Assembly: GCA_022315425.1 (NCBI GenBank)
Contig: JAIUPT010000028.1
Location: forward strand, 124,001 to 188,000
Reading direction: 5' to 3'
DNA: 64,000 nucleotides
Source: Pseudevernia furfuracea
Taxonomy: Eukaryota > Ascomycota > Lecanoromycetes > Lecanorales > Parmeliaceae
The notes beneath the pieces are model-generated. The model did no database searches. It was not told where the DNA came from and saw only the letters and a program-made list of their open reading frames with translations. Both the position numbers and the translations under genes were made by a program. Below, one piece after another: positions 22,201 through 33,655 of the stretch. Numbering within the stretch: the stretch's first letter is position 1; every line of letters starts with the position of its first letter.

Positions 22201-22626
22201 CCCAGTCAAACTTCAGTCAAAAGAATGTAGCCTCCTCGTCATTCATCCATCCCTACACCTCAAGCTGTCCTGCTCCTTAACTTTTCACCAAACCGCCCGG
22301 CTTTCAAGCTCCAAGTGTATGAAGGAGAGTGGAGAATCATAAAACGCCATCGCTGTGCAAACACGTCTGATCTAGGCTGCTTTGCGTCCGTGCCACGTTG
22401 ATCAGATATTGAGGAATTATCTGACAGGAGAAATACAGGGAGGTATCGTGAACTCATTATATGGTGAAAGATTGTCGGTGTTCATAGATCGTGTACTAGG
22501 AAGGAATAAAGATGCTTGATCAATGTAAAAGAGGACGTGGAAATGAAGAATGAGTTGTGATGGAGTGCCGCTGAAGTATCGGACGTATGGTAGCAACACA
22601 AACTGGCATAAACTTGGGATGCAGGC
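19251..22626. other. Gene-poor stretch with homopolymer and tetranucleotide tracts
   Basis: No gene supported across 3.4 kb. Low-complexity features are a run of 15 C at 20225-20239, C-rich sequence at about 21290-21620, a TGAA tetranucleotide repeat at about 21645-21672, GTTA repeats at 21707-21722 and G-rich tracts at 21820-21860. Frames on the minus strand in the C-rich part encode Gly/Trp/Arg-rich strings, which is composition and not coding. The right end is the 3' flank of the WD40 gene. Confidence 0.45.
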
Positions 22627-25600
22627 CTAAAAGTATAGCGGCGGCACACTTTCATACGGCGACGGCGTATGGACGACCTGGTCAGGAGACTTGGTGTTGC
22701 GTCCTCGGCTCGTGCTCCTCAGACGATCCGTAATGCCTTTAATGCCGTTCTTGAAGTTGTCACTGCGACCCCGGTGATGACGACCAGCTGAGCCTGACCG
22801 ACTCGAGGAAGGCGGCGGAGAGGCTGTACTCCCAATAGGAGGCGATCGAGTGTTCCGTATACTGATTATTTCAGGAGGAGGCACTTCAATCACGTTCGCT
22901 TCATCCTCAGGCTCATTGTCAAGGACCATGTTGATCACACCAACGTTACTGTTGCTGCTAAGGGAGCTTGACTCAGGATCGTTGCGGTATGGAAACGGAG
23001 CAGGAGGCGGTGGTGGCGGCGGGGGGGGAGGCATCGATAGATGCTGCAGCTCTGGCAACAGAGGAGGGTCGTCGACACTGATAATTTGCACCCCTGAGTC
23101 GGCAGCATGAAGTGTTTCATCGATGCTAGTAGTGAATGGTCCATGCGTCATTGATGGAGAGTCACTAGCACGCTTTTGTCGGTGTTGACCAATGTCGCCC
23201 AAAGGTGAAAAGTTCGAACGTTTGCCAGGACGTAAGGCTTTATGGAAGGCAGGATGCGATGGCAAGTCGGCTGGCACGGGTGGATGCTGGTCAGGAACAG
23301 GAGCAGACATCGAGCGTGGAAATTCTCGCATGGGATGCCCAGTATAGAACATCTCAGGCAAAGGTTGTATGCTTTCGGGGATTTCCGGGACAGCTGGTAT
23401 GCTCACATGCTTGTCATGTCTTGGGTGACGCATAGCTCGTGGCGTAGCCGGCAGGCCATAAGGACCAACGCTTGCAGCTCGGTTGGTAAAGTCACCATTT
23501 TCCATTGCCACTGGTGTTACTGGATACTTGCGAGACTCATACTGGGACACGACGGGGTTCCACGAAGTTGGACTGTTGCCGAGATCCGTTTGTGCACGAT
23601 AAGGTGGAATTGGCCTCGCGTTGCTGACCTCATCAGGATGGAGAATTGGCGGTGCTTCAGGGTTTCTCAGCAACGACTCTCGACGCGCCTCAAGCTCACG
23701 CGCCGCTAGTTCCTTCTTCTGGGTTCTTGCAGACTTTTGGCGCTCCAATTTTGGTTCCAGGACGTCGCCTAACACTTGATCTCCAGATGCCCGACGTGGC
23801 TCGATAGCAGGTCTGGGCTGCTGCCTCGGTTCGTCACTATCTGGAACGCGAAGGTGGTAGCTTTCATGGGCTCGCCTGCGGTCTGGAGATTTATCCCGTC
23901 TTGAAGAATTGCCACGCTCACGCGGTCTCCGACTTCCGCTGCGGTGCCTAGACCTCAGACGCTGGCGATTTGCCTCGACAATCCGCATTGGGCCATCATC
24001 TTCGTCACTCGCCTGATAAAACTGGGCTTGGGGCGACATTGACATGGGCAGTGGAGAAGAAGGAGATCTAGCAATAGAACCCTTGTTCTTGGACTTGCTC
24101 CTACCACGACCACTCGGATCAAGCAATCCTCGCGGGCTTGGTTGACGGCTGCTCGCTTTGCTGCGGCTGAAACTAGCCTCGCTGCCCAGATTGCTGTCGT
24201 AGATACCTTCAGGTGACCTATGCCGGACCGTCCCATGAGAGTAGTCTGACGCCTTAGATCCAGATCGAATATTGGAAGCAGTCTTCGACTGACGGCTGTC
24301 ATCTCGAATGTGTCTTTCCTCCGAGACTGGTGAGCGAATATCGGCCACCTGACCATCGATGCTTTCTACGTTGTTTGGCTCGAGGTAGGTTTCTGGTGAC
24401 ATGGGTTTCGGCGAAGATGGAGATCTCTTGGCAGGACGTATATATCTTCGGTCATCTCGACCACGATCTTCAGACCGCTCACGGGTTCTGTGCTTGCTTC
24501 GAGACTTGGGTGGTCTACCTTCGCGACTCTCTCCACGCTTCTCAGATCTGCGCTTTGTCTTTCGTGAGCGAGAACCAGCCTCTTCCAAGCTGCTGATGTA
24601 TTGATCAATGCTCCTTCCGCTGACACTCGGGCTTTTCGCGGACGCCCAACTTTGACCACTAACCGAGAGGCTCCCTGTATCACTCCTCCCCGTCGAGAGT
24701 CCAGCAGAGTGAAGCGAGTTCAATGTGTTAGAACTTCTATGCTCGGCAGGTTGTGAGCTGATACCTGCAGGAGAGATGAAATGCGTGGTCTGAATTTGAT
24801 CCTGAGAAGGCATGCGGATATGCAGTCCATCCGGTTTCCTGTCTCGGGAGCCGTTACGATGCCTTGATTTCTCCTTGAAAGCGGTGAACGACTCTTCTGA
24901 AGGATTGGGTAAGATTGTTGTTCGAACAGATGTTTGTGGGACAGCGGTCATCGGAGTCTTGCCTGTGGCAGGAGTTCCAGGATCATAACGAGCTGAGCTA
25001 AGCAGAAGAGGTGGCGCTTCCTCGCCTTCCTTCTCTGGCGTGGGCTCTGAAGTCTGAGATCTCAAGTGATTTTCTCTCTCCTTCTCAGCATCCGACCCCG
25101 AATTGTCGGGTGTGGGAAGCTGGCTCGGTCGAGCAAAAGCAGGCAATTTGACGTCGATTGGTGTTTCTCCAATAGAAGGTAGGCGATTTTTATGATAGCC
25201 TCCAGGAGTGATCATCCTTCCGGTAAGACTGTTCATGCCACGCGCCTGTCTTCGGTCAAAGCCTCCGGGTGTCCCTCCCGGGGAGATAGCAGACTCCGCG
25301 ATTGGCGTGACTCCGGGCCCGTTGGTGGGTGTGCGGTCTGTCGATGCTAGACCCGGAAATTTGAACTGAGCCTGGGCTGGAGCTTCAAAGGAGGTTATCA
25401 CTTTCAGTGCCGAATTCTTGGTCGTCATTCGAGTAAGCGGAGCCGCTGGCGGAGGCGATACCGGCGGGCTCAACATTGACGAGATGCTCGGCGGCGTTTG
25501 CGATGGCGTGTTTACAGCTCGTGGCGAGGGAGAAGACCATGGAATTGGCGGCTCGACTCCAGTGCACGAAAAGCATCGGATAGCCAGATGTTGCTGCGAG

Positions 25601-27875
25601 TTTTCTACCACGAATTCGCCCCAGCGTCGTACCAGATGGGCTTGCCTTTGCCAGTCAGTAGGAAATGCTAAGCAAGTCAGTAGAATTGCTTCCATGTAGA
25701 AGCTTCGTGAGACGTAAACTTCGACTGCGTCTTCTCGATCGCCAAGACTTAGGAGAATGGTAGCTGCGGTGTGAAAGTCACCTTTCCGGAGCAGTCTTTG
25801 GACCATGTTTTCGCCCATCTTGGTCATCGAACCGGAAGCGCCCATGTTGCTGAGGGCCATCATCATCCAATCAATTTCGCTGACGTTATCGGACATGCCT
25901 GAAGCAGTCATCATATCAGAATCGACATCGCCCAGCCATTTTGATAGAAGAACAGCGCTCTGTGATCCCGGTTGCTGGTAAAGCAGCTCATCCCTAACCA
26001 AGGCTTCGATATCGTCGCTCCATCCAAATACCACTTCCAGCATTCGTCTTCGGAGGTCATCAGAGGTCATGTTTTCCTGATCCAGAGGCTCCGGCTGTTC
26101 ATAGGTCATGTTGCCTAATCGTATCCTGGACCGGGGAAAGAGATCCAGGTAAGAATGGTCAGGGCTCCGAACGACCTCCTGCCGAAGACGAGAGCCTTTC
26201 GACCGTCGTCCCGAGGAGGCCATGGATGCTGTCGACGGGTAGATTGAAGTAGTACCGGAAAATAGACTATCCCGACCAAGCATGGAAGGCGATATGGTTG
26301 AAAACGTCGTCCCACTTTGAGCTCGAGATGATATGGATGGAAGATGCCTGGGGTAAGCACGGTTGGACGACGTAGTACTCATCGTGTCCGTTCTACTAGT
26401 CCTGCTTGTAGATGAAAGTGGGCTCGCCATATCGTCACGCAGTTGGCGGGCATGCTCAATCGCCTGCATCTCGTTCGAGGTTCTCTGGATAGTTGACAAA
26501 GTCACAGCACCTCGGTCTGACTCCGGACCTCGAGAAACAGCAATAGGAGGTGCCGCACCCGGAATGCGTTGAGCCGGGTTTAGTTTACTTGGGACTGGAG
26601 GAGGTGCCATGGGGAGGTATTGTACCTCCTTTGCCAGCGCGGGAGGATTCGTGTCATACTGTTGCACAGTATGATTGGGCCCCAGTGTGAAAAGCGCGGC
26701 TTGTGGACCATAACAAGCCACACCCCTGACTCCCTCGACTGTCGGTATTGGTTCGCAAGTAACATGTTTCGTTCTAACATCCCATGACCAAGTTTCCCTA
26801 TACCATCTTGTCAGTCACGTTGCCCACCGCAGTGCGCTAGACTCTTTGACAGATCTTGACAGATCTTGACAGAATAGAAAGCCTCACGTACCCATCGGAG
26901 TATTGCAAGATCCTCCCATTCTTTGACCATGCGCACCAGTGTAGTCCTGGCTCCACATTGTCCCTCCTCTTCAAAACACGTAGGGTCTTCGGCGTCTCGG
27001 TGGTTGGCGGCTTCGAAACGCTCCAAACTCGCAGATCTCCGTCGACAGTCAGCGTAGCCAGCATGTCTGACCTTTGCTTTGTTGAGGAGGCATGCCAGAC
27101 TAAGTTTGCCACGGCCGAGGGCGAACGAGCCGCTGTCAGAGTGTGCAGGATAGTGAAAGAAGGCTGAAGCCCCACGATCAAGATCGATCCGTTTTGGTAT
27201 CTTCGTATATATCAGCATCATGCTGAATATAGGGCTGCAGATACTCACCCAACCGCATATGTCTTGCAATCCCACGCAGGCGCTATAGCCGTAATGGGGT
27301 CATTGATAGTGCGCGCTGATATATGCTCGGAGTTCTGCGGTTGGAACAGAATGATGCTGCCCTCCGTGTTCCCTGCGCCATGCACGTCAGTACCCGAGAG
27401 TTTTCCAACAAAAGTGTCTGGTCCCACCAAAGGCGATATTTCCGTTTCTCATCCATGCTGCAGCACCAATCGTATGGTATGATCCGAATCTTGCGACTTG
27501 TTGCCCTGTGAATAGATCCCACACAATCGCAACCTTTCCAGCATCATAGCTAACAACCAACCTCCCAGCTCCTCGTTCACTCACGTTGTCCGCGCAAAGA
27601 AATACTATCGTCTCTTCATGTCCGTCCTTTCCCCCATCAAAATGCCTTTCAATAGCCAATGAATCGTGGTTCAGGCATATTATCGTGGGGCCCTGAGCGT
27701 AGAGGAAGTAGGAGGCTGTAGCCGCACATGCTTCGAAGTCGACGTCGGTGACACGAGGATCTATCGGTGTCGCGGATCTGAGCGAAGGTCTTGTACCAGA
27801 GGAGGAAGAGCGCTGCCTTGCCAATTGCCCGGCGGACATGGCGAAGGCCTCGCAGGTGGTGTCTGCTTCGCTCAT
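22627..27875 (-). CDS. WD40 repeat protein with GEMI5-type TPR domain, 1683 aa
   Basis: Four exons (27428-27875, 27249-27372, 26892-27200 and 22627-26797) join in frame; introns are 55, 48 and 94 nt. The ATG is at 27875. Residues about 30-350 are beta-propeller-like, with segments such as GRLVVSYDAGKVAIVWDLFT, MLATLTVDGDLRVWSV and GRILQYSDGETWSWDV. Residues about 540-710 are alpha-helical: DDLRRRMLEVVFGWSDDIEA, a GDFHTAATILLSLGDREDAV segment, and FPTDWQRQAHLVRRWGEFVV, resembling the TPR domain of Gemin5-like proteins. The remaining 970 residues are disordered, rich in Ser/Pro/Arg with RS-like stretches and a polyproline tract near 1545. In animals Gemin5 recruits snRNAs to the SMN complex. 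Whether the fungal protein does so is unknown. Confidence 0.85.
26855..26877. repeat. Short direct repeat inside the third intron of the WD40 gene
   Basis: The unit TTGACAGATC (10 bp) is present about two and a half times in tandem. It lies wholly inside intron 26798-26891, the longest intron of the gene, and may explain that length. Confidence 0.6.
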
Positions 27876-30395
27876 GTTAGTTCAGAGCCCCCAAAGAAGC
27901 GCTGGCAGCGTGGAAGCGCCGGAGCCCTCCAGCATTGGCTTCAAGCAGGTGGAGTGGGGTAGATCTGGATCACAATGCTTCCAGTAAGGTACTGACCCAG
28001 GTATTTGTTCAAGTCTCCGCAATAGGCGCAATCGATGCAGTTGATCCCAGTTTGTGAGAGATGGGGGTGGGAGGTTCTGAAACGAGAGGTCTGCGAGTGC
28101 GGCTATTACCACCGACTCCACCTCATGCACGAAAGGGCAATATGCGTGACATGAGGAGGGTTAAGCGGTCTTGCACGACGTGAGGGGCAATGATTCAGGG
28201 GAAAGGAGAATTGATAAAGGTTTCAGGCTCCTGCAATAATGGAAAGTATGTAATGTTGAGGGCAATTGGAGATTGAATGTCGAGCATCTGCCCTATCACT
28301 GTTGCTGGTGAGGCCCAACGGTAAGCCAAAGAGGTGCTGGCGCTTGAATGATGAGACGTGAGAGGCTCGGGGCATGGACAAGCTCATGGACCCTGTGATG
28401 AGCAATTAATAGACAACGATAGAAGATTGCGCTGTCTTACTGGACTGACGAGCGAAAGAGTCTAGGAGAAATAGCGAAGGAACGAAGCAGGAACCATAGG
28501 TACTAAGGACTTCCCCCATGGTCCAGAGGGGGAGCCTTAGGCGAATAGTTTCGAGGGCTGGTGAAGCAGGGTCATGCATGGGCCCGTTTGATGTTGCCGG
28601 GGAAAGGAAGACATGCTACCCGTACTCCGTATATGGAAGGGATAAGAAAGAGCTTGTTGGCTTTGCTGGGGTAGGCATGAGCCAGCTGTAGGTGCTGATG
28701 CACGTCTTAGTTTAGTATGCAGGAACGGTGAGGCGTATGAATGATGGGATTGGTCCGATGGAATGCGAGCTTCGTCACACTTGCGCCAATGAAAATCCCT
28801 TTGGCAGCGATTCTCGTGGATGAAGAATGATTCAGAATCGTCTGACTTTGAAGTGGCGAGGACGTTTGACTCTTCGAGGCAAAGCGCAGCGCTTAGAGAA
28901 GGGATAAAACTGGTAGCGACTGTCGGAGGACGGCAAGATTTGAAGATTGTGGGCTCGTGATGGAAATTTGGAGATAGATTACCTTAGCCTGCTCCTAGCC
29001 TGGCTACTAGCCTGCTGACAAGGAGACCATTCAATTGAATTTTTGGCATTTGGGCATCTTTTCTTACCCACCGACATGGCTTTGGCTATCCACATGGCTC
29101 CACTCTCTCCACTCCAAGATTGTTCCTGAAAGCCTGCAAGTGTTATGAATTTTGTCGGGTCCATTTTGATCACGTTATCAAGCTTAACAATCTGAGTTAT
29201 AACTGATTAACTGATCTGAGGGAGAGAGTGGGGTGGGGACACCGTACAAGGAAATCTTCTAGAAGTATTCCGTACCGGACACTGCAGCCTATGAAAGTTA
29301 CTCGCCCACGGTACGATGGTACATACATACCTACTTGCACCCACGGACCGTGTTTCATTCAAACCGTTAAGGAAGGTACAAGGTCTAGAAGTCACTCATC
29401 ACAATCCTTTTTCGTCGTTATATGCGCTCACATGCCAGCAGCAGCATTCATTCATTTGTTCTTATTTGCTACCGCTCACAACGGTCCTCAAGCTTGCCGG
29501 CCCACTGCGCGAATCACCAATCACCTCCAGACCTTTCGCCTTTCTCATGCTTCTCAGCTCTTGGCAAATGTTTTCAATCGTGCCACGCACTTAGGCTCGC
29601 CAGCTCGCTAATCTCCCTTCAATGTGGAACAAGCTCTCCTTCGACAAGAATGCAAGAAGTACACCTTTTGGCTATGTATTAATGCCCAATTTTTCAATCG
29701 CAAAGAAAGCAGGGACTACCCAGCCTCCTTTTTGCTTGCAGGGCTCGCCATCTTCCCCGCCCCGAAGGGCCCGTAGCCGCTCGGGAATGATGAAATTCTG
29801 ACGATCTTTTCCCTCCCAATTTCTTTAGGGGTTCACTTTTCAAAGTCATCCTCATAACCATACGAGTAAGTAGGAATGCGATCAGTCGCAAAGCCACTGA
29901 TTCACCGTCTCGCCGTAAGAGGATCCAATGATAAACCATGAATCTCCAGTCCGCTTTTGAAACTCAGCTGGGGTGGCAAAGCATGCTGAACCTCGTTTCA
30001 AGGCGGAGTGCTCCGTGAGCAGGTCTCAGAATTGTGCTCGGACGGGGGGAACGGTCATAGCGATTTGTCCGAGGTCCTCCTTATTCGCGATGCACCGCGC
30101 TCCCTGAAACTCACAGCAATATCGTCCACTTCCCTCTGCAGAAGCAGGGAAGATGAGTCACTGCGACATGCGGCAGGTGCATCTGGAACCTGCAGCTAAG
30201 GTACCAACGAAGAGGATCTACTGCAGCTGCAGCTGCAATGCCAGCTCAAAATGCTGGGATGGTAACCCGTTCGGCCAATAATGGTAATGCGGCCGTTTGA
30301 GTGGCCTGAAGCTGTTTAGCAAGCTGCGGGGCAACAGTTGGGAAAGGGTGGGTAGCTTACCAATATAGGTAGACAGATAACGCCTTCAATGCGCG
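27876..30395. promoter_or_regulatory. Long upstream region of the WD40 gene
   Basis: Both flanking genes are on the minus strand, so this 2.5-kb span is the promoter side of the WD40 gene and the 3' flank of the small Ser-rich gene. Short frames on both strands lack motifs. I see no RNA gene. The length suggests a long 5' leader or an unrecognised small gene. Confidence 0.35.
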
Positions 30396-31073
30396 TCACT
30401 CAGCCGCCTCAGCAATCGGGCTCATCCCCAACACAACCTTCTTCCTCTTCAACGGCGAGCTCCTTCTCCTCCTCTTCGGCGTCGGCTGCGCCTTCCTCGC
30501 AAGCACCGGCACGGACGGCATGGACTGCAACACGAGTGGCTGCTGCCTGGTCTGTTCCCACGAAATGAACTCTGTTCGCATGTCTGACGGGATCCTCATG
30601 CCGCCGACGAGCTCCAGCTCCTCAAGATCGAGCAGGTCGTCATCGGAAATGTAAGAGTTGGCCGGTGATCCACAATATGAAGAGGTGTTTGGGGAAAGAA
30701 AGTCGCGTTGTGGCCAGTCGGGGCACGCGCAGCTTGCGAATGATGAGTTGCTGAACGAGGAGGGAGGCGTTATGGGAGATAGAGAGAGGTTGGAAGAGGA
30801 TGATGTGGTCGATGGCTGCGATATTGGAGATTTGAAGGGGATATTGATGGCGTCGGCAAAGGCGAGTGAAGGGAACCGCTTTCGCGAGCTGGGTGACGGT
30901 GAGGCAGAGAGCGAACGCTCGCTGCTGCTATCGTCTGAACCCATAGCGTCGACCTGATGTTGTTGACGAGAACGAGGTTGGCGCAAAGGTGAAGACGAGG
31001 TTGAGTAAGGTGTGAGGGTAGCGGAGTCAGGCGACAATGATGGCTGCATCGCCTGACTTCTCCAAGGGCACAT
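30396..31073 (-). CDS. Conserved Ser-rich hypothetical protein, 225 aa
   Basis: The single-exon frame starts at the first real ATG (31073, MCPWRSQAMQPS); a second ATG eight codons on (31049) is equally possible. The N-terminal two thirds is Ser/Pro-rich and disordered. An acidic patch ISDDDLLDLEELELV precedes a conserved C-terminus: IPSDMRTEFISWEQ, then KRRRRSSPLKRKKVVLGMSP. The basic tail looks like a nuclear localisation signal, and an acidic patch plus basic tail is common in fungal nuclear proteins. I recall relatives in other filamentous ascomycetes but no function. The serine density suggests phosphorylation, which is an inference. Confidence 0.65.
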   Translation of the reverse strand: MCPWRSQAMQPSLSPDSATLTPYSTSSSPLRQPRSRQQHQVDAMGSDDSSSERSLSASPSPSSRKRFPSLAFADAINIPFKSPISQPSTTSSSSNLSLSPITPPSSFSNSSFASCACPDWPQRDFLSPNTSSYCGSPANSYISDDDLLDLEELELVGGMRIPSDMRTEFISWEQTRQQPLVLQSMPSVPVLARKAQPTPKRRRRSSPLKRKKVVLGMSPIAEAAE

Positions 31074-32714
31074 GGTATACTTGTAATGATTTTCCACCAG
31101 AAATCTTTATCGCAAACAGATCAAGTTTGATGTCCGAACCCGCAACAAATACTCTTTTGTCGCACCCTCCTGTGGGTGAAAGGTCAGGTAGCCTAAATCA
31201 AAAAGATGACTGGCTGCGGTGCGGCACCTCGCATCACTTTCCGAGCTGAGCACCTTTGTAAACACACACACAAACCCGGGACAGGCGGCTTTCTGAATAT
31301 GTAACCTGACAAAGCTGGAAATACGAGTACTGTTTGAGAATTGTCTGTCGGTGGGAAGCAAAAATATTAATACTGAATTAAATGGTTTCTTCGCCTCCCT
31401 TACATATCACATCCGTCGCAGTAATAAATAAAAAATAAGGCGCAACGCAACGCACTGCTCACTCAGCCCATATGGTAAGGTAGCGGTCTGAATGCAACCT
31501 GATTCATCCATCCCACACACGATCCCTCAGCTTTCGGAATCCGCGACAGATTATCAATAATACCCCAGGCAAAGCCAAACGGCAACGCGCGACAAGTAAG
31601 CAGGCAAAAGCGGTGAAAAGGTTATCTTATCCCCCCCGTTCCATTCCCGGTCGGTCACCGCCCCATTCACTCGAATTCAGTAAAGTATATACGTCCAAAA
31701 AGTATATATGAACCTATGTAGGTAGATATTCCAGTCCACCATCCCATCCCATCCAACCATCTCAATCATCCAAAATCTAAAACCAAATGAATTTCCATCC
31801 GTCGCCCGACGCTACGGGGCATTTCTTTCCTGGCTTATGACTTAGTTGCGGTGTATTGGGTATAAAGACACCCGTGGGCCGTGGGGCCGTGGGAGACGAG
31901 AAGATCGAGAGAGAGAGAGCAAAGAGGCCCTACCTAGAATCCAACCGCTTCGCCCAAAAAAAAGAGAAAAAGAGAGAAGAAAAAGGACGGATCTAGAAGC
32001 CCCCCCCCCTTTAAAAATTGCACCAAAACGTATGTATATGTACCTACCCAAGGTAAAGAGTACTTTGCATTGGAAGCCAGAAACGGGGGAGATTGAGAAA
32101 AAAGCTTGGTTAACCGAAATCGGGCGGCGAAAAGAGGACGAAAGGGAGGTCAAATCCGTAGGGCGCGAATTCCCCAACTCTACCCAGAAGAAGGAATAAA
32201 ATGGAAGGCGGTGTGGCGAGAAGACTTTTGCTCGCCCTGAGTCACCGCCCTTTGCGCCCCTTATCTTGCTTTATTATTTTGCCCCGTGGAGTACATATGT
32301 ACATATCATAATTAATGAAGGGAATAAAGTAGTACCCAATCCAGTAAATCCAGGTATTCGAGTACGAATGCGAGGGGCGAGTTGCGAGGCGAGACGGAAA
32401 TGCGATAGGTAAGGTAGTAAGTAGGTTAGGGGTTGGAAAAAGCCATCGCAAGCCCCCGAGGGCGAGACAAGCAAATCGCCCTTCCTCTTCCAAGGGTAAA
32501 AAATCTTCCGGACGAGCACATGTATAGCGATCATGATCGCTATAGAAGGGTAGCATGTTTGTGATATGTAATCCGTGGGATGATCATTATTATTGTTTCG
32601 GAGACCGAAGGTACGGACGGTACGGTAGGTACAAAGGTACGTACTTGCGGGCTTACAGGCGACGGCGCGAGCCGATTGGCTTGCGGGGAAGTGAGACGGA
32701 TGAGAGGAAGAGGG

Positions 32715-32749
<35 letters not shown>

Positions 32750-33655
32750 GTGTGGCGATGACAGATGGATTACATGCTTACATACATGACTCTATTTATT
32801 ACTATTCTTGGGGTACATATCTAATCGCGTGGCAGTGATCGACTGGAAGGATTTCTCCATCAGCCTTCTTGATGAGTGAGAAGTAAGAACTACATCTCCG
32901 TAAGCATGGGTGAGATTTGCGGAGCAGGGCAAGGGTGCGGCGCTCGATGCGGGGGGGCTTGAGCTGGGGAAAGGCTGAAACGAAACGGATGGGGTAGGAT
33001 ACATAAGAGGCTGATGGAGGCACGGGCAGCACGTTCGAGGCTGGCAATCATTAACTCGCTCGCTTGCTGCGTAAGGGGATTCATTGTATGGAGCGCTTCT
33101 TCAGACCTGTTACATGTAACATAGCGTTGCTGTTGGCAAACGGCGGTGGGAAAGAGGGAGGTACCACAGTCTAAGTTACCCACCGCAAAAGAATGGACAA
33201 TTCGTAGGCTTCATTGAGAGCATTGTTGGTACCATTGGAGGCAATTCTCATTGACTACCTGCGTAGATTCTCGTGAAATGCATGATTGTCTAGAGTAATC
33301 CTATTCAACACTTACGTGCAGCTTTAGTAGATTTGTGAGAGGAACGGACTGCCTAACCATATTGACTATCGCCGATGAACTCTATCATTGACAGGATGCT
33401 TCTATTTCGATCCCATGTTGTTCTTCTGATCCTCCATCCTCACGAGGATTCATTTGATCCATCGCCTCATACTAATCACGCATTCTGAAGTAGCTACTCT
33501 CAGCTTCATGGCTCCGATGCCGAGGTCCAAATCTCATCTCGAGGCCGCAGTGATGCAATGATTCTCTCCGAGGGGCCAAGTCCTCATCGTCATCCCTGAA
33601 GTCGGGTTGCATGTAGACGGGGCTTGAGCAACGAATCCGAGTGTGCAGTAGACGC
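31074..33655. other. Long intergenic region with a 30-G homopolymer
   Basis: No gene supported in 2.6 kb. The flanking genes are both on the minus strand, so it holds the promoter of the Ser-rich gene and the 3' flank of UPF3. It contains a purine-rich tract around 31895-31990, CT/GA repeats and an uninterrupted run of about 30 G at 32718-32747. Frames here are made of low-complexity sequence. Confidence 0.4.

Noticed and set aside
27666..27987. Plus-strand frames opposite the first exon of the WD40 gene
   Set aside because: They are shadows of a well-supported exon with matching splice phases on the minus strand.
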